The position numbers and the translations under genes are program-made. A DNA stretch of 64,000 bases from Callaeas wilsoni (Eukaryota; Chordata; Aves; Passeriformes; Callaeidae): assembly GCA_013398955.1 (NCBI GenBank), contig VWPU01000953.1:150382-214381 (forward strand), given 5' to 3'. Positions 53,599 to 64,000 of this stretch are shown in pieces. The notes beneath the pieces were generated by a model. It worked only from the letters and a program-made list of their open reading frames with translations. It made no database searches and had not been told where the DNA came from. How positions within the stretch are numbered: the stretch's first letter is position 1; each line of letters begins with the position of its first letter.

Positions 53599-53650
53599 AT
53601 ATATATATGTGTGTGTGTGTATATATACATATTTATATATATTTATATAA
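53599..53650. repeat. (TA)n(TG)n(TA)n compound microsatellite
   Basis: An AT run passes into about six GT units at 53609-53620, then ATATATACAT and imperfect TTTATATA units. Alternating purine-pyrimidine throughout its first half. Confidence 0.92.
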
Positions 53651-56030
53651 GATACAGGCCTCAAAACAAGCACCTGGGCCATTGCTATTGCTCCCTGCAG
53701 TCCTCTAGAGCTCGAGCAATTTGATTAAACTTCCTCAACAGGAGAGCACTAAATAAACACTGTAAATTAAACAAAACTATGCTGATGATCTAGTTGCAAT
53801 TACTTCCAATTGATTTGAGTCTTTATTGTTCCCTCAAGCTTTAAACTTTGTAGATAAAAAAAGGATCAGGCCTTACTGGAGGAATACCAAAGAAGGAGTT
53901 ACGAAACTTTCTTTAAACACATTCAAAAGCAACCGGACTAGCTTGTCCTCCTGACAAAATTCTAATTAAATTTAACCTGAAAGTTTAATGGGAAAACCAG
54001 GCTATTCCACAGTTTTCTATAAACAAGCATGTTAATGCTTAGAATAAACTCACTCACTGGTTAACATATATACATACAAACCAGAAATTGCTGCAGCACA
54101 TTTTATTTCACAAAAGCCAGACACTGCCAAAAGACTTTAGGTAACTTTTACCCAGCTGATTCAGTACAATCCAGCTCTCGGGCATTTCACTCTTTTTTGA
54201 GTTCAGCCAAACTGTCACTTGATTGCAACAGGAAACATATGCACACAAGTGAAATGGGTTTGCTTACTGTAGTACAAATATTCAGTGAGAAAACAAAAGC
54301 AGATATTCTTATTCCACTCCTGGAAACTCCTCTGCAGAAAAATCCTGGAGTAACCTGCAGATTTTAAAACATCCTCTTAGGTCCTGAGATATATATACAC
54401 ATATCATTAGGTTGGTTTCATAATTAATTTTCAGATACTAATTTCATTAATAGACTCAATCTCCTTGAAAGAGCTAGAGCTATTATTCTGATTAATTTTC
54501 TCTTCCATGTCTCCAAATCACATTTTCCTTGCCAAATTGGAACCATTCTCAGATCACCTTTTTTCTGAAATTCTTTCTTCTCTGAGGTTAGCCCAAAACA
54601 GTCACAGATACAAGGCTTTAAAACTTCTAGACACATTTTACATTTTTCTGTAGACATTTTTTAGATGTATAGCTACCATTCTCCCTTCATGGCATACATC
54701 CAAGCCTCAGTTCCAATCTCGTGGAAAGAACTTTGTTCAGGTTAGAGGAGGCATTTTGTTTTGACAAAAGTAGGTAGAAAAATACAATACAGACCCTTCC
54801 TCATGAGGTTTTCTATTGAATTATGTTTACACCAGAATTAAAATTTTTTGAGCTTTCCTGAAAGACAGACATTATCTGACCCTGCAGCTGTAAATATCCT
54901 CACCTCACACTGATCTTGCAGAAAATTCAAATACAAAGACGAAGCAGCATACCTAGCGCTCTCTGTTATTTTTTTTGCATGACACAGGAAAGGAAAAATG
55001 TAGTTCTGTTACTTATATCCATCTATTGTGGTACACGCTCAAACAGCTCACCATCTCTACAGCTAACTACTCCAGCTTTTAATCAGTTATTCTTTCTCTG
55101 TATATTAGCTCTTCTCGTTATATCACCTATTTTCTGCTTTAAGTATTTCATATAATAACATAACACATGTATGTTCAAACATTGCTCACACTTTTAAGGA
55201 AAAGAACTTTGAAAGAAGATTTAATAGTTTTATGCACTGCCCGAAGAAATTCCACTAACAGATTTAAGGGAGTCAAAAAGCGACCCTAACCCTAACCCAA
55301 TTAAGAACAATATTGCCTTCAGTTTTAATGCTTTCAGATACATGTCTGAATTTTCTTGAATATACAGACTGTTGGGTTTGTTACGAGTTTTTTTCAAGCA
55401 GAGAAAATGAAAAGTCTACATATTCTCGTTCCAGAAAAAGAAAATTCTTCTGAGCGCCCTCTTCACATCAGAGGTAGAAAAACATACACACACTCTACTC
55501 CATCACAACAGCGATCTGATTTTTCAGTCATACACTTGCAGCATGCTGCTATTAGTTCCTAGCTCGCCTCCATCAGGTACTTTCTCTTCATTCAGGAAGA
55601 CAGGAATGGCTTCCCCGCGTTGGGTTTTCCCAAGCAGAGAGCTACCATCAAGTGTCACTTGCTTGTCCATTGCTTCAACTGATCCTTGAAGCATTATTAC
55701 AACTAGAAACTGCTCCAGGGATTCCTCTGGTGCCCCAGCGTGCAGACACCGGACACAAAATTAAGGGACACATGCTTGAGTCCAGGGCATTGTCCAGTGG
55801 GTAAGTTTTTGGTTCAGAATCCGAAATAGTCCTTGATTTGCATTTAAAAAGCTGGACAGCTGGAGTTAAAAATCATGCAGATATGCTGCTCTCACATCAT
55901 CACTTCGGTACTTCATTAGATAAAGTCACACTACATCATGGCTCCAGGACGCATTCCCAGATAACCGTGGGAAATTGCGCTTCGTGTCAATATGGGCAAG
56001 GCTTTTGATAAAGATGTCACTTTCTGAACA
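53651..56030. other. Intron 1 sequence without recognised gene
   Basis: AT-rich non-coding DNA. The stretch 53720-53870 is compact and rich in ATTA/AATTGA homeodomain-type words. A short telomere-like run lies at 55284-55298. Nothing else was recognised. Confidence 0.45.
55284..55298. repeat. Very short telomere-like repeat (CCCTAA)2.5
   Basis: CCCTAACCCTAACCC, two and a half perfect vertebrate telomere units. Flanks show no degenerate continuation. Confidence 0.8.
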
Positions 56031-56039
56031 GGCTTCGTT

Positions 56040-56400
56040 AGTGGCACGTTTATTTCCTCCCCCCGAGAGCCACCACGTAAAAAGTGCTCACTCGTGGTGA
56101 CCAAAAGAGCCAATAAAAGCTGGTTTCCACCCACGCGATGCTCTTCCCTCAGCCCCCGCACGGTGAGAAGCCAGCATGGGGGGCTCCACCGCGCACCCCC
56201 TGTCCTGCCGGGCTGCCCGACCCCTCTGCTGCCACTGTCCTGTTTCCTCCCTGCTAATTCGATGGCAGGGGGCTGCAGGTGCTCGGCAGTACCTGCGTGG
56301 CCAGCCAGGCACACGCGTGCCGCAGGGACAGCTGACAGGCAGCACGGATGACCTCCAGCAAGAGCTGCAGTGATTTGAGTCTCTCCTCTATCCACCGCGC
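56040..56400. other. CpG-rich patch inside intron 1, possible exon or promoter
   Basis: A 350-base GC-rich patch with many CpGs in otherwise AT-rich intron, about 7 kb downstream of the main CpG island. On the minus strand a frame that is open after a TAA (near 56410) runs through about 40 codons, containing RLKSLQLLLEVIRAACQLSL, to a CAG|GTACTG donor-like site (exon end 56293). That peptide has an unusually protein-like, helix-forming look, but I do not recognise it. Spliced to FARP1 exon 2 it would stop at once, because exon 2 begins ATATAA. A plus-strand donor-like CACG|GTGAGA lies at 56163. An alternative untranslated first exon, a decayed exon and a chance patch all remain possible. Confidence 0.35.
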
Positions 56401-59400
56401 AGGTTTTAATTAAGCTTCACTGTTTGCCTAGCGTGGCTGAAGTTGCCTACCGGTTTATTGAGGTGCAGACGGAGAACACGCAGAAACAAAGGTGCAGCAC
56501 TACCTTTCAAGCCTTAATTGTAAATAGTATGAAAAAATACTGAGATGGAAAAGCCTGCCCCATAAAGTTACCACCAACAGCTTGTCCTCTCTCCCAGGTC
56601 TGTTTAGAAATTCTTCTCTTAGAGGTTTACTTCCAACTCACATGTTTTAGGCAAATGGATCCTATACCCTTGGAATTGTGCTGTTTGTGACTTATCTCAA
56701 TATTCAAATATTACTATTAAAAGCAGAGCTGGGAGCAGCACTTAATTAGAATGCCTTTTAAAACCTTTTTTACATTCAAATGGTAGAGTCACTTGCCCTT
56801 CTCTCCACTGCAACACTATCACACCATCTGCTTTGTCTTTCTTTTATTTATTTATTTGCTACTGAGACATTTTGAGGGTATTTTCTGCTAGCTTCAAGTT
56901 TAATATTTATTGACCACACATTGTAGGTATACTTTTCTTTTTGCTTATTTTATGTTTCTTTTAATAGTTTCTAGTATTTTATCTTTCATAGTACTGAAAA
57001 TTATGCTCAACATTTCAAAGGACACAGGAGGGAAAAATGGCACTCTGCACCAGAACATTAAACAATGTTATTTTCCACATCACACCAATCAATTCAGCCA
57101 AAATGGCTAATGAACAACACAGGTTACAATGGCACAACCATACAGGTGATCTTCCCACATGCACAAACTGATGCCTCTGTTTAAAAAGCACTACTGGAAT
57201 GTTTAATGTGTTAAAGGCAAACACAATGGCTTTAGGTCTTACAAACACAGAGTAAAACAGAGATTTCCAGGAGGAATTCCCACTATGATAAGATAGGAGC
57301 TGAGGTCTTCGAATTGAAAAAGACTGAATATTAGACAAGGAGGCTAATCTTACAGATTCACACAAAGTAAGTCTAACTTCTAAAATGCACTGAGACTATT
57401 TTATTCATAAAATTATATATACTCTTCGTTCTCTAAAAGGTACAGCAACTGAATACCCCCTTTCCATTTCTCTCTTTAATATTTTCCATTTTTTAAGAGC
57501 CTGAACACTAACCATTTCCTGGAAAATCGGAAACTCCTGAGGGGGGAAAAAAAAACAAGACAAAAAACAACAACCACAATTTCTGTAGATTCTTACTTTT
57601 ACAAGAGCTTTACCTTCCTTTTTAGCCTGGATGTTTGAGAAAATAACCTCAGGCGGGACAAACTAAACAAACCCTACTTTTCCTTAATCTGAAAAAGACA
57701 CTGCTATTATACACCACAGCAAGAGCTGGCCAGAGACTTCTCAGTTGTAATCACTGTTATTGCAATCATAAGACTGCAGAGAATTAACAAAATAAAACCA
57801 AATCAAATTAAGTTCACTTTGATGGTAAGCCACAAGCAGCAGCAAACTCCAGAATAATTGGAAATATGAGAGACATGGACAGAAAAAAAATACTTAATCC
57901 CTAAACAACATCCCATCCTCCCTTCCCAAAATCATGGGAAGACCAGGGTAGCCAGGGAAATGCTCCAAGTCTGTCTGATACCTGCTGTGATGTCAGAGTC
58001 TCTGAATTATGTGACGCCCTCTTCCAACTGAACAGTGATACCATCACATCCGCTTTTCCTCTTAGAAATTTAAGATTTATTGTCACTTATTTATTAATGC
58101 AAGGGAGAACACCTCCTTTTTAAGCAGCATTTAAAGTCTGCTTGGGATTTCTGCCTCTCTTTGTGCAAGAATGTTTTAAATGCAACTCATAATGGAAAAA
58201 GGCAACTATGGAAGACATACTTGCTATTCCATATAATTTAAGGGTATCCTTCCCCTCCCCTGATCTGTCAGGCCAAAATCAATGCCACACAAACCTGCTG
58301 AACAGGAAACCTAATTATTCTAACATGTGCAACCAAAGCGATAGGGAGTTTCTCAGTAAAACTGATAAGGAGAGACATAAAAGACTAATGAGCAGCTTAC
58401 CGGTGTTCCACTGCTGGGCTAGCAAAGGTCTCCATGGAACACCTTTGGTATTGTTCAATGGAGAGACTGAGGCTGGGACACGTCCAAAAATAACACTCAG
58501 AGATTGAAAGAGTGAACACATAACATCTGCAGCCCAAGTTCTTAACCCAGGCACAGAAATAAATTATTTGAAAGAGTGTAACCAACAGAAAAATGCCCGA
58601 TGTGGCGCAGAAAGAGCCAATTAAACGCACTCAGGTTACTGAGAATATAGACCCTTTGTGCTGCTGGAATACACCAACAAATGTCTGCCTGACCCATGCC
58701 TGTGGTGCAGGTGACTGAAAATAAAGGCCCTTGATTAAGGAGACGCAGTCGTCAGTATTATTAGTGACCAGTGATCAAACTACTGGGCCTGCAATAATCA
58801 GGCGTGAGAGACGCAGAAAGGCCAGTGGTGGCCAGCAGAAGCAGCAGCCCCAGGTCAGAAAAGGAAGCATCCAACAATACCAGCTCCCTCCTGTTACTGC
58901 TAGGATTTCCAGTTTACCAGTAAGTCATCTTGTGACCTACAAAAATGTGTGTTCTTCCCTAGCAATGCTTTGTGCAAGACAACCCAAGTGCCCAAGCAGC
59001 TTGTCCCTGAGGCAGCGATCTCATATTGCCTCTGTATACAGAGCACAGTGCCTGCACTCAAGCACAGTTGTTCCAAACAAGGATGGCCTGATACTGGTAT
59101 CTCTGTTCAGAAAGTCACAGCTTTTCCTCAGATAAAACTGGCCATGTGACACATCTCCTGCTGCGGAATTTCTGTAATATTTTGTGTATTATACACCTAA
59201 ATACCTGGTGTTATAGAAATAGATGCTCTGGGGAGACCTATACGTAGGGGAGGAGGGGAAGGTCACCTCTGGTTGCACGACTTAACCTTTTCACTTCTGT
59301 GCTACCTCTAACGAGGGAGAGAACTTGAAACAGCAATTTAGAGAGCCTTACAAGGCAGCAGGATCACATGTCAAATGGGAGTGTAATGGCTTCTTAACAT

Positions 59401-60573
59401 ACTTCCACATTATGGCAAACTCAGCCACCCTGCAAGGTCCAAACCATTACTTTCCCCCTCACCAGGGCAGCATATTTGGAAGGAAATGGGGATTGAAGTA
59501 ATTGTTAACATTGCTACTTATTTGATAAATCTTGTGCCATGGGTCAGCAACCTCTAGCACTGATGCCAAGGTAGCCAAAACCCTGATTTTAATGGTAAGT
59601 ACCAGAGCAGAGCACAGGCAAGGCATCACTAGTAAGGGAAGCAGTGTCTCAGAGACACAGCCTCCCACCTTCCAGTGGGCTTTCACCACTACACGCGATT
59701 TACACCCTGGGAAAGAAAACACTGTCTGCAAGCACCATCCCTGCCTTAAACCAAAATATCATCCAACCCCCCAGTTTTCCTCATGCCTAGTAACAAATGT
59801 GTGTTGTACAAAAATCTTCTCCTGTAAAGCTCACTATCCAGATTTCATGGCTTGAGAAAGTTCTTTTCTCCCTATTATACAGTGACACAAAACCAGATTT
59901 TGCTGTATATATTTTACTGCATAACACTGAAGGGTACATTACAAAACTCAGTACTCACATGAGATCAACAGAATACAGAACTTTAGCACCTTCCTGAACT
60001 TCTCCAACAAAGCTTCATTTTATTTGAGTACCAGCTAACAGAGACACCATTCTTTTCTTTCTTTAAGTCCTTTTTGACAACCAAACATTAGGAACAATTT
60101 CCTCCATTTGTATTTCCAGAATAAAGGAAAAAGAAATGTAGTTGCCAAGGATCATCCCTGCTTTTCAAATCCCCCAAAAGGCATATCATACTTTCCTTTC
60201 TCATAATATTTAATCAAGTCTACTTCCATTACAGACAAGGTCAGAAGCTCATCATGCTGCAATTGATGACAAACAAGATAGTGCCCACAACCCACGAAGA
60301 CTGACCTAATTGTCTGATTTGCCTACATTTCTGCAGGCCAAATTTACTGACATTTTGCACAAATTCAAAGCTGACTTGAGCCTGATGACCTTTTATACCT
60401 CTGTAATTAGTCTTCTGTGCCTTTACAACCAGAAAAACAAGCTGTTCCTTTACTCTCCTGAGTTCAGCTGTTCATCTGTAAACTAGAAACTTCACCATCT
60501 ACTCAGCCAGTCAGAAAAGTACACAAAAAAAGGGAAAAATATAAAGAGAGAAAATATACAGACTGCAACCTTT
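56401..60573. other. Intron 1 sequence without recognised gene
   Basis: AT-rich non-coding DNA with a TTTA run at 56843-56857 and overlapping open frames of up to 134 codons (58731-59135, plus) without recognisable character. Confidence 0.45.
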
Positions 60574-60626
60574 CACAGTCATGAAATTGAGCCTGGAAAA
60601 GGCCTTTAAGATAAACATGCCAATTT
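60574..60626 (-). mobile_element. Short diverged CR1 3' tail, minus orientation
   Basis: CACAGTCATGAAATTGAGCC, then TGGAAAAGGCCTTTAAGATA, matches the reverse complement of a CR1 terminus (CATAGAATCATTTAGGTTGG then AAAAGACCTTTAAGATC). The octamers are decayed. Confidence 0.6.
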
Positions 60627-62271
60627 CTAAAAGAAGAACCAGAAAAAGCAGAACAAGTTGGTGGACCCAAATTCAATAAACAGCATTTTTATCATGCTTT
60701 TCTAAAAAAGACAATATAAAATAAGGGCACTGCCACAGACAAGAACCATGAAAAAACAGTTGAGGGAATAAAATCGAACCAGCAACCAAACCCAGCAAGG
60801 TTAGTCCCTAATGCTAACAGTGCAGCACAAAAAGTACAATGCTAGTACATGGATTCAGCACTAGAATTTAACCAAGATTAACAACACAGAGATTTAGCTG
60901 CTGAAAACATCCACTAAGAACTTCATTTATGTATATAATCAGGGTTTGTAACCCAATTCTACAGTTACAAAAAATACTTCCTAAATACGAATGTAAGCTT
61001 AAAAAGATGAGTTGAGTCAAACCCCTGGAAGTTCTGGAACCAGATCCCCAGTGCAGTCAGCAAGATGCGGATCTGCATTTCCCCAAATGCAGCAGAGGGG
61101 AGGACAAGGTCAGAGCACTGACCTGCACTTCAAATTCCAGTCTCGCGAAAGAGAGATGGACAACCATTAACAAGCAGGCAACAGCCAACATTGTTCTCTG
61201 CACAGTTTTCCACCTTGTAAAACCTGAGGGGATGCACTCAGCTGGCCATGAGCACTTGAATCTTTAGCCCCCTGTCAGCCCTGGGATTTCTCTGCCCAAC
61301 AACCACCTGCAAACGCTATGAAAATAATACGGTCCTGTGGACCACCTTCCCCAGCTTCATGCCCTAACACATCCCAGTTTGGGAGTCTCCACAGCAGTCA
61401 GTCCGTTTAAGAAAAGCATGCCCAAGAGCACATAAAGACTTAATGTAAGGATATTTCAAACCAGAGAAGCACTTCTTTTGCATAGCTCCATCACAAAGCA
61501 TACATAATCTAAAAAGCTGCCAGAACTGGCAGCCTCGTATTCATCAATGTCAAAATTTTTTTATCTTTTTTTCTTTTTAGAAGTGCTGCTAATTATCATC
61601 ATCTATGAATTTTTTAAGTGGAAGTATGGCTTTTTTACTAAGTTAAATTAATCTAAAAATCAGCAGGGGAAATTTACTGAGTAACTCTATAAGTTCAGAA
61701 TTCTCTATCTGAATTTTAATGCAGAAATACATCTCATAGGGCAATTCTTTCTTTTTCCTGTTTCAAACCATCACATTTAAGTGGTGTTTCCCCTTAGGTC
61801 ATTTATCTTCCACAATTTTATTTCAAAAAGTTTGGTTACAAGTAGCATGTTTAAAGATATTGATTACAAAATGACTAATGAACTGTGTCAACCTGGGAAA
61901 AAAAAAAAGGAAAAAATCCAATTTGAAGTCCAGCCTTTAAATAAAAGTCAAGCTTGGATATTACACATTCAATCTCACATCGAATTTTCACGTTTCGAAG
62001 TTTTACGTTACTGTTTAAGTATTTTGCCCACTTTCCTAGTGTGTTTGGTTTGTTCAAAAAATAGAGTGCAGAAGAAAAAAACAATAATTTAATTGACTGT
62101 ATAAGACAGTGCAAAAATCAAGCTGAGTAACACAGCTTTCTACCCCCTTCCTCTGGCAACAAACTGGCCCTACTGCCAACTACCCCTTCCACAGGGATCC
62201 ACAGTTCTACATCTGAACTTAATTCCGTGGGAATAAAAGAATTTGCACCACAGTTTGGACTGATACAGCCA
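60627..62271. other. Intron 1 sequence without recognised gene
   Basis: AT-rich non-coding DNA. A poly-A run lies near 61898-61909. I see no exon or transposon. Confidence 0.45.
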
Positions 62272-62418
62272 CGTCTAAGCTTTCAAAAATAGCCATCGTA
62301 ATTCAATGTATTACATATAACGTCTAAGCTTTCAAAAATAGCCATCGTAATTCAATGTATTACATATAACGTCTAAGCTTTCAAAAATAGCCATCGTAAT
62401 TCAATGTATTACATATAA
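62272..62418. repeat. Perfect 3 x 49-bp tandem repeat (minisatellite)
   Basis: Three copies of a 49-base unit, at 62272-62320, 62321-62369 and 62370-62418, are identical base for base. Each begins CGTCTAAGCTTTC and ends TATTACATATAA. The flanks do not continue the pattern. Identity of all copies points to recent expansion, or to an assembly or cloning duplication. The unit contains GTATTACATAT, which resembles C/EBP or PAR-bZIP sites, and two CpGs. It lies about 1 kb inside the presumed FARP1 promoter island. Confidence 0.97.
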
Positions 62419-62529
62419 CCCCTCATCTCTGTTATTTGCTAAGGAAAGGAGAGAGTCTGCCAAATCCTGGAGCAAAACCATATCTAAGAGAATGAAGTTC
62501 TGAACGGGAAAGCACAAACATGTGGCGGG

Positions 62530-62780
62530 ATTCCTGAACCACAAGAGTTGTTACCCTTTGCCGAGCACCCTCCGACAGTGGAGAAGGCCAGGGCAAAAGG
62601 GGAAGACCAGCTCCCACCTGGCCTCACCAAGAGCCGGCTCCTCGCTTCATGGGCACGGCAGGGTGAGCACGAGCAAGGCAGCGGGCACGGCATACACAGC
62701 TCCCATCCTGCCATGCCCTGCCCTGCCCGCCCCGAGTTTCGAGAGCCCGGCAGGTCGCACACGTGAGGCACAGCTAAGAG
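62530..62780. other. GC-rich patch beside the FARP1 CpG island
   Basis: About 250 bases of GC-rich, CpG-bearing sequence separated from the main island by about 600 bases of AT-rich DNA. It could be an outlying promoter segment or alternative first exon of FARP1. Open frames run on both strands without recognisable products. A plus-strand GGCAG|GGTGAGC donor-like site lies near 62663. Confidence 0.35.
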
Positions 62781-63360
62781 GATTTCGGACTTTCTTGGGA
62801 AGCAGGACCATTTCTAAAAGGCTCAGATCCACTAATTAGCTAGATAGCACAGTTCTCGCATAAACATCCAAAACTAGAGGAAAGAGATATCTTAATTCAA
62901 AGAGAACTTTTGGGGCTTTTCTTAACTGACCTTCTTCAGAATTTTATTTTTCTTGGCTTGATTCCAACATCAGCTGCTTGCTGTGAATTGGAAGCAATGC
63001 ATGGAGCAGGAATCAAAGTATCTGAGAGATATGAATAACAGAACAGCTGATCGATGCTGTTCCTTTAGAGCAATCACCTTTCCACTCTCGAGGGACAAAT
63101 CTCTTTGCAGCTAACCCAAGTAAGAAGGCTGCGACTGAAAAAGACACGCTACACAGTAATTTCATGCCGGCAATCAAGCAAATCTGGCAACTTTAAATCA
63201 ACTCCACGGAGTTTACGCCTGCTTTAAAAAGAGAGAAAGCAGTCGTATCACAAAAGCTAAGTAGGCCTACGGCACATGATCTCCTGCTGTACAAATAAAC
63301 TGCAGTTTACGCTAAACTTTCCCCAGCGGTTCCCGGCTGAAGCTGATCATAACGAAAAGA
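62781..63360. other. AT-rich spacer before the CpG island
   Basis: Non-coding sequence with no repeat recognised. If the main island holds exon 1, this is the first part of intron 1. Confidence 0.45.
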
Positions 63361-63471
63361 AGGCAACGTTCAGTTTGAAACCGGCGAAGTCTCCAGCTCG
63401 GACACGAGCAAGGCGATGGCAGAGGTGCCGAGGGCACCAGGCTGGAGCCACCTCTGCGCACCCCTGAGTGA

Positions 63472-63487
63472 GAGGGAGGGAGGGAGG
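63472..63487. repeat. Short (GGGA)n run
   Basis: About four GGGA units inside the CpG island; on the transcribed strand this is a CCCT-type run, common in promoters. Confidence 0.75.
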
Positions 63488-63970
63488 ACCGGGCGGCTGC
63501 AGCCGCTACAGCCACTCAGGAAACCTGGGGTGGTGGCCCTGGCCAGGGACAAGCGGGAGCCCGTCCGGGCCCGTCCCATGCCGTCCCCGGCGGGCCGCCC
63601 CGGACCGAGGCGGGAGGGAGGCGCTGCCCTCGCACGCCCACCGGAGCGGCACCTCCCCGCCGGCCTGGGCTAAACCTTTCCCCGGGCCGACGCTGCAACT
63701 CCGCCCGGCACCGCACGTCCCTCCAGGGCTCCCGCCCCGCCGCCGGGACCAGGGGCCGAGGGCCGGGTCCCGGCCCGGGGCGAAACAAAAGGCACGGAGC
63801 TGCGCTGCCGCCCTCGCCGCCGCCCGGACTGCGCCCGGCCGCGGTAGCCCGGGGACGCGGGGAAGGGCGGGCGGTCCGGGCGCCGCTCTGAGCGGAGCCT
63901 GCCCGCGGATTACCCGCGGTAACGAGATTACGCGGGGCCGAGCGGGGTGTCCGCCGGGCTGTCACCGCCC

Positions 63971-63998
63971 GGGGAGGGGGCGGCGGTGCCGGGGGCGG
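63971..63998 (+). promoter_or_regulatory. GC boxes and possible G-quadruplex at the island core
   Basis: GGGGAGGGGGCGG followed by CGGTGCCGGGGGCGG gives two Sp-factor sites (63976-63983 and 63991-63998). Its clustered G runs could form a quadruplex on the plus strand, which is the template strand for FARP1. Confidence 0.55.
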
Positions 63999-64000
63999 CG

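Larger units (their letters stand above)
25352..63360 (-). other. FARP1: FARP1 intron 1 (right boundary approximate)
   Basis: This is the interval between the exon 2 acceptor and the CpG island. It is inferred to be one intron of about 38 kb, because no intervening exon of FARP1 could be recognised. Additional untranslated or alternative first exons cannot be excluded, particularly in the GC-rich patches at 56.04-56.40 and 62.53-62.78 kb. Confidence 0.7.
63361..64000 (-). promoter_or_regulatory. FARP1: CpG island, probable FARP1 promoter and untranslated exon 1
   Basis: Composition changes sharply from AT-rich intron to very GC-rich, CpG-dense DNA; for example 63781-63840 holds ten CpGs in 60 bases. 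GC boxes (GGGGGCGG) lie at 63976-63983 and 63991-63998, and no TATA box is evident. A FARP1 transcript running leftward needs a 5' exon upstream of 25351, and this is the only strong CpG island on that side. I could not place the transcription start or the exon 1 donor. Minus-strand GT candidates include CGCGG|GTAATC (exon end 63914), GGAAAG|GTTTAG near 63678 and CCAG|GTTTCC near 63526, none of them strong. The island runs off the right edge, so exon 1 could lie partly or wholly beyond it. Open frames of up to 149 codons here are what stop-poor GC-rich DNA gives by chance. Confidence 0.72.

Noticed and set aside
63516..63965. 149-codon minus-strand open frame in the CpG island
   Set aside because: Arg/Pro/Gly/Ala-rich translation typical of GC-rich, stop-poor promoter DNA. 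The known FARP1 start is in the exon at 25326.
1..64000. tRNA, rRNA, CRISPR, bacterial operon or phage-like content, and intact endogenous retrovirus
   Set aside because: No tRNA B-box with a matching A-box, no rRNA-like tract, no regularly spaced direct repeats except the 49-bp triplet (no spacers), and no long open frames of gag, pol or env type.

Overview
The window reads as vertebrate nuclear DNA, most likely from a bird. The recognisable interspersed repeats are nearly all CR1 LINE fragments, several with the avian-style ATTCTATG 3' octamer. There are also two faint copies of the ancient MIR SINE. No bacterial-style gene arrangement, rRNA, tRNA or CRISPR array was seen, and no species call is made.

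The one protein-coding gene I can support is FARP1 (FERM, ARH/RhoGEF and pleckstrin domain protein 1), transcribed on the minus strand, right to left. Its first coding exon is at 25156-25351: 25 nt of 5'UTR, then 57 codons with a phase-0 splice donor. It encodes the disordered N-terminus and the first strand of the FERM domain. The right end (about 63361-64000) is a dense CpG island that should hold the promoter and untranslated first exon. Everything left of 25156 is then intron 2, whose next exon lies outside the window, and 25352 to about 63.4 kb is intron 1.

Intron 2 (1-25155) holds two same-strand CR1 3' ends in tandem (6370-7252), two short CR1 tails (about 14.9 and 18.1 kb), one MIR copy (about 24.3 kb), an AAAAC microsatellite, and blocks that look like conserved non-coding DNA (best at 15.94-16.42 kb). 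Intron 1 holds a second MIR copy (29.3 kb), CR1 tails at 29.7, 35.9 and 60.6 kb, a 1.3-kb remnant of an old CR1 reverse-transcriptase region (43.15-44.46 kb), a TA/TG microsatellite (53.6 kb), a tiny telomere-like repeat (55.29 kb), GC-rich patches (35.3, 56.2 and 62.6 kb) and a perfect three-copy 49-bp tandem repeat (62272-62418).

No new multi-gene system is visible. The points most worth following are the perfect 49-bp triplication near the promoter, the CpG-rich patches inside intron 1 as possible alternative promoters or exons, the enhancer-like blocks in both introns, and the old CR1 and MIR fossils.
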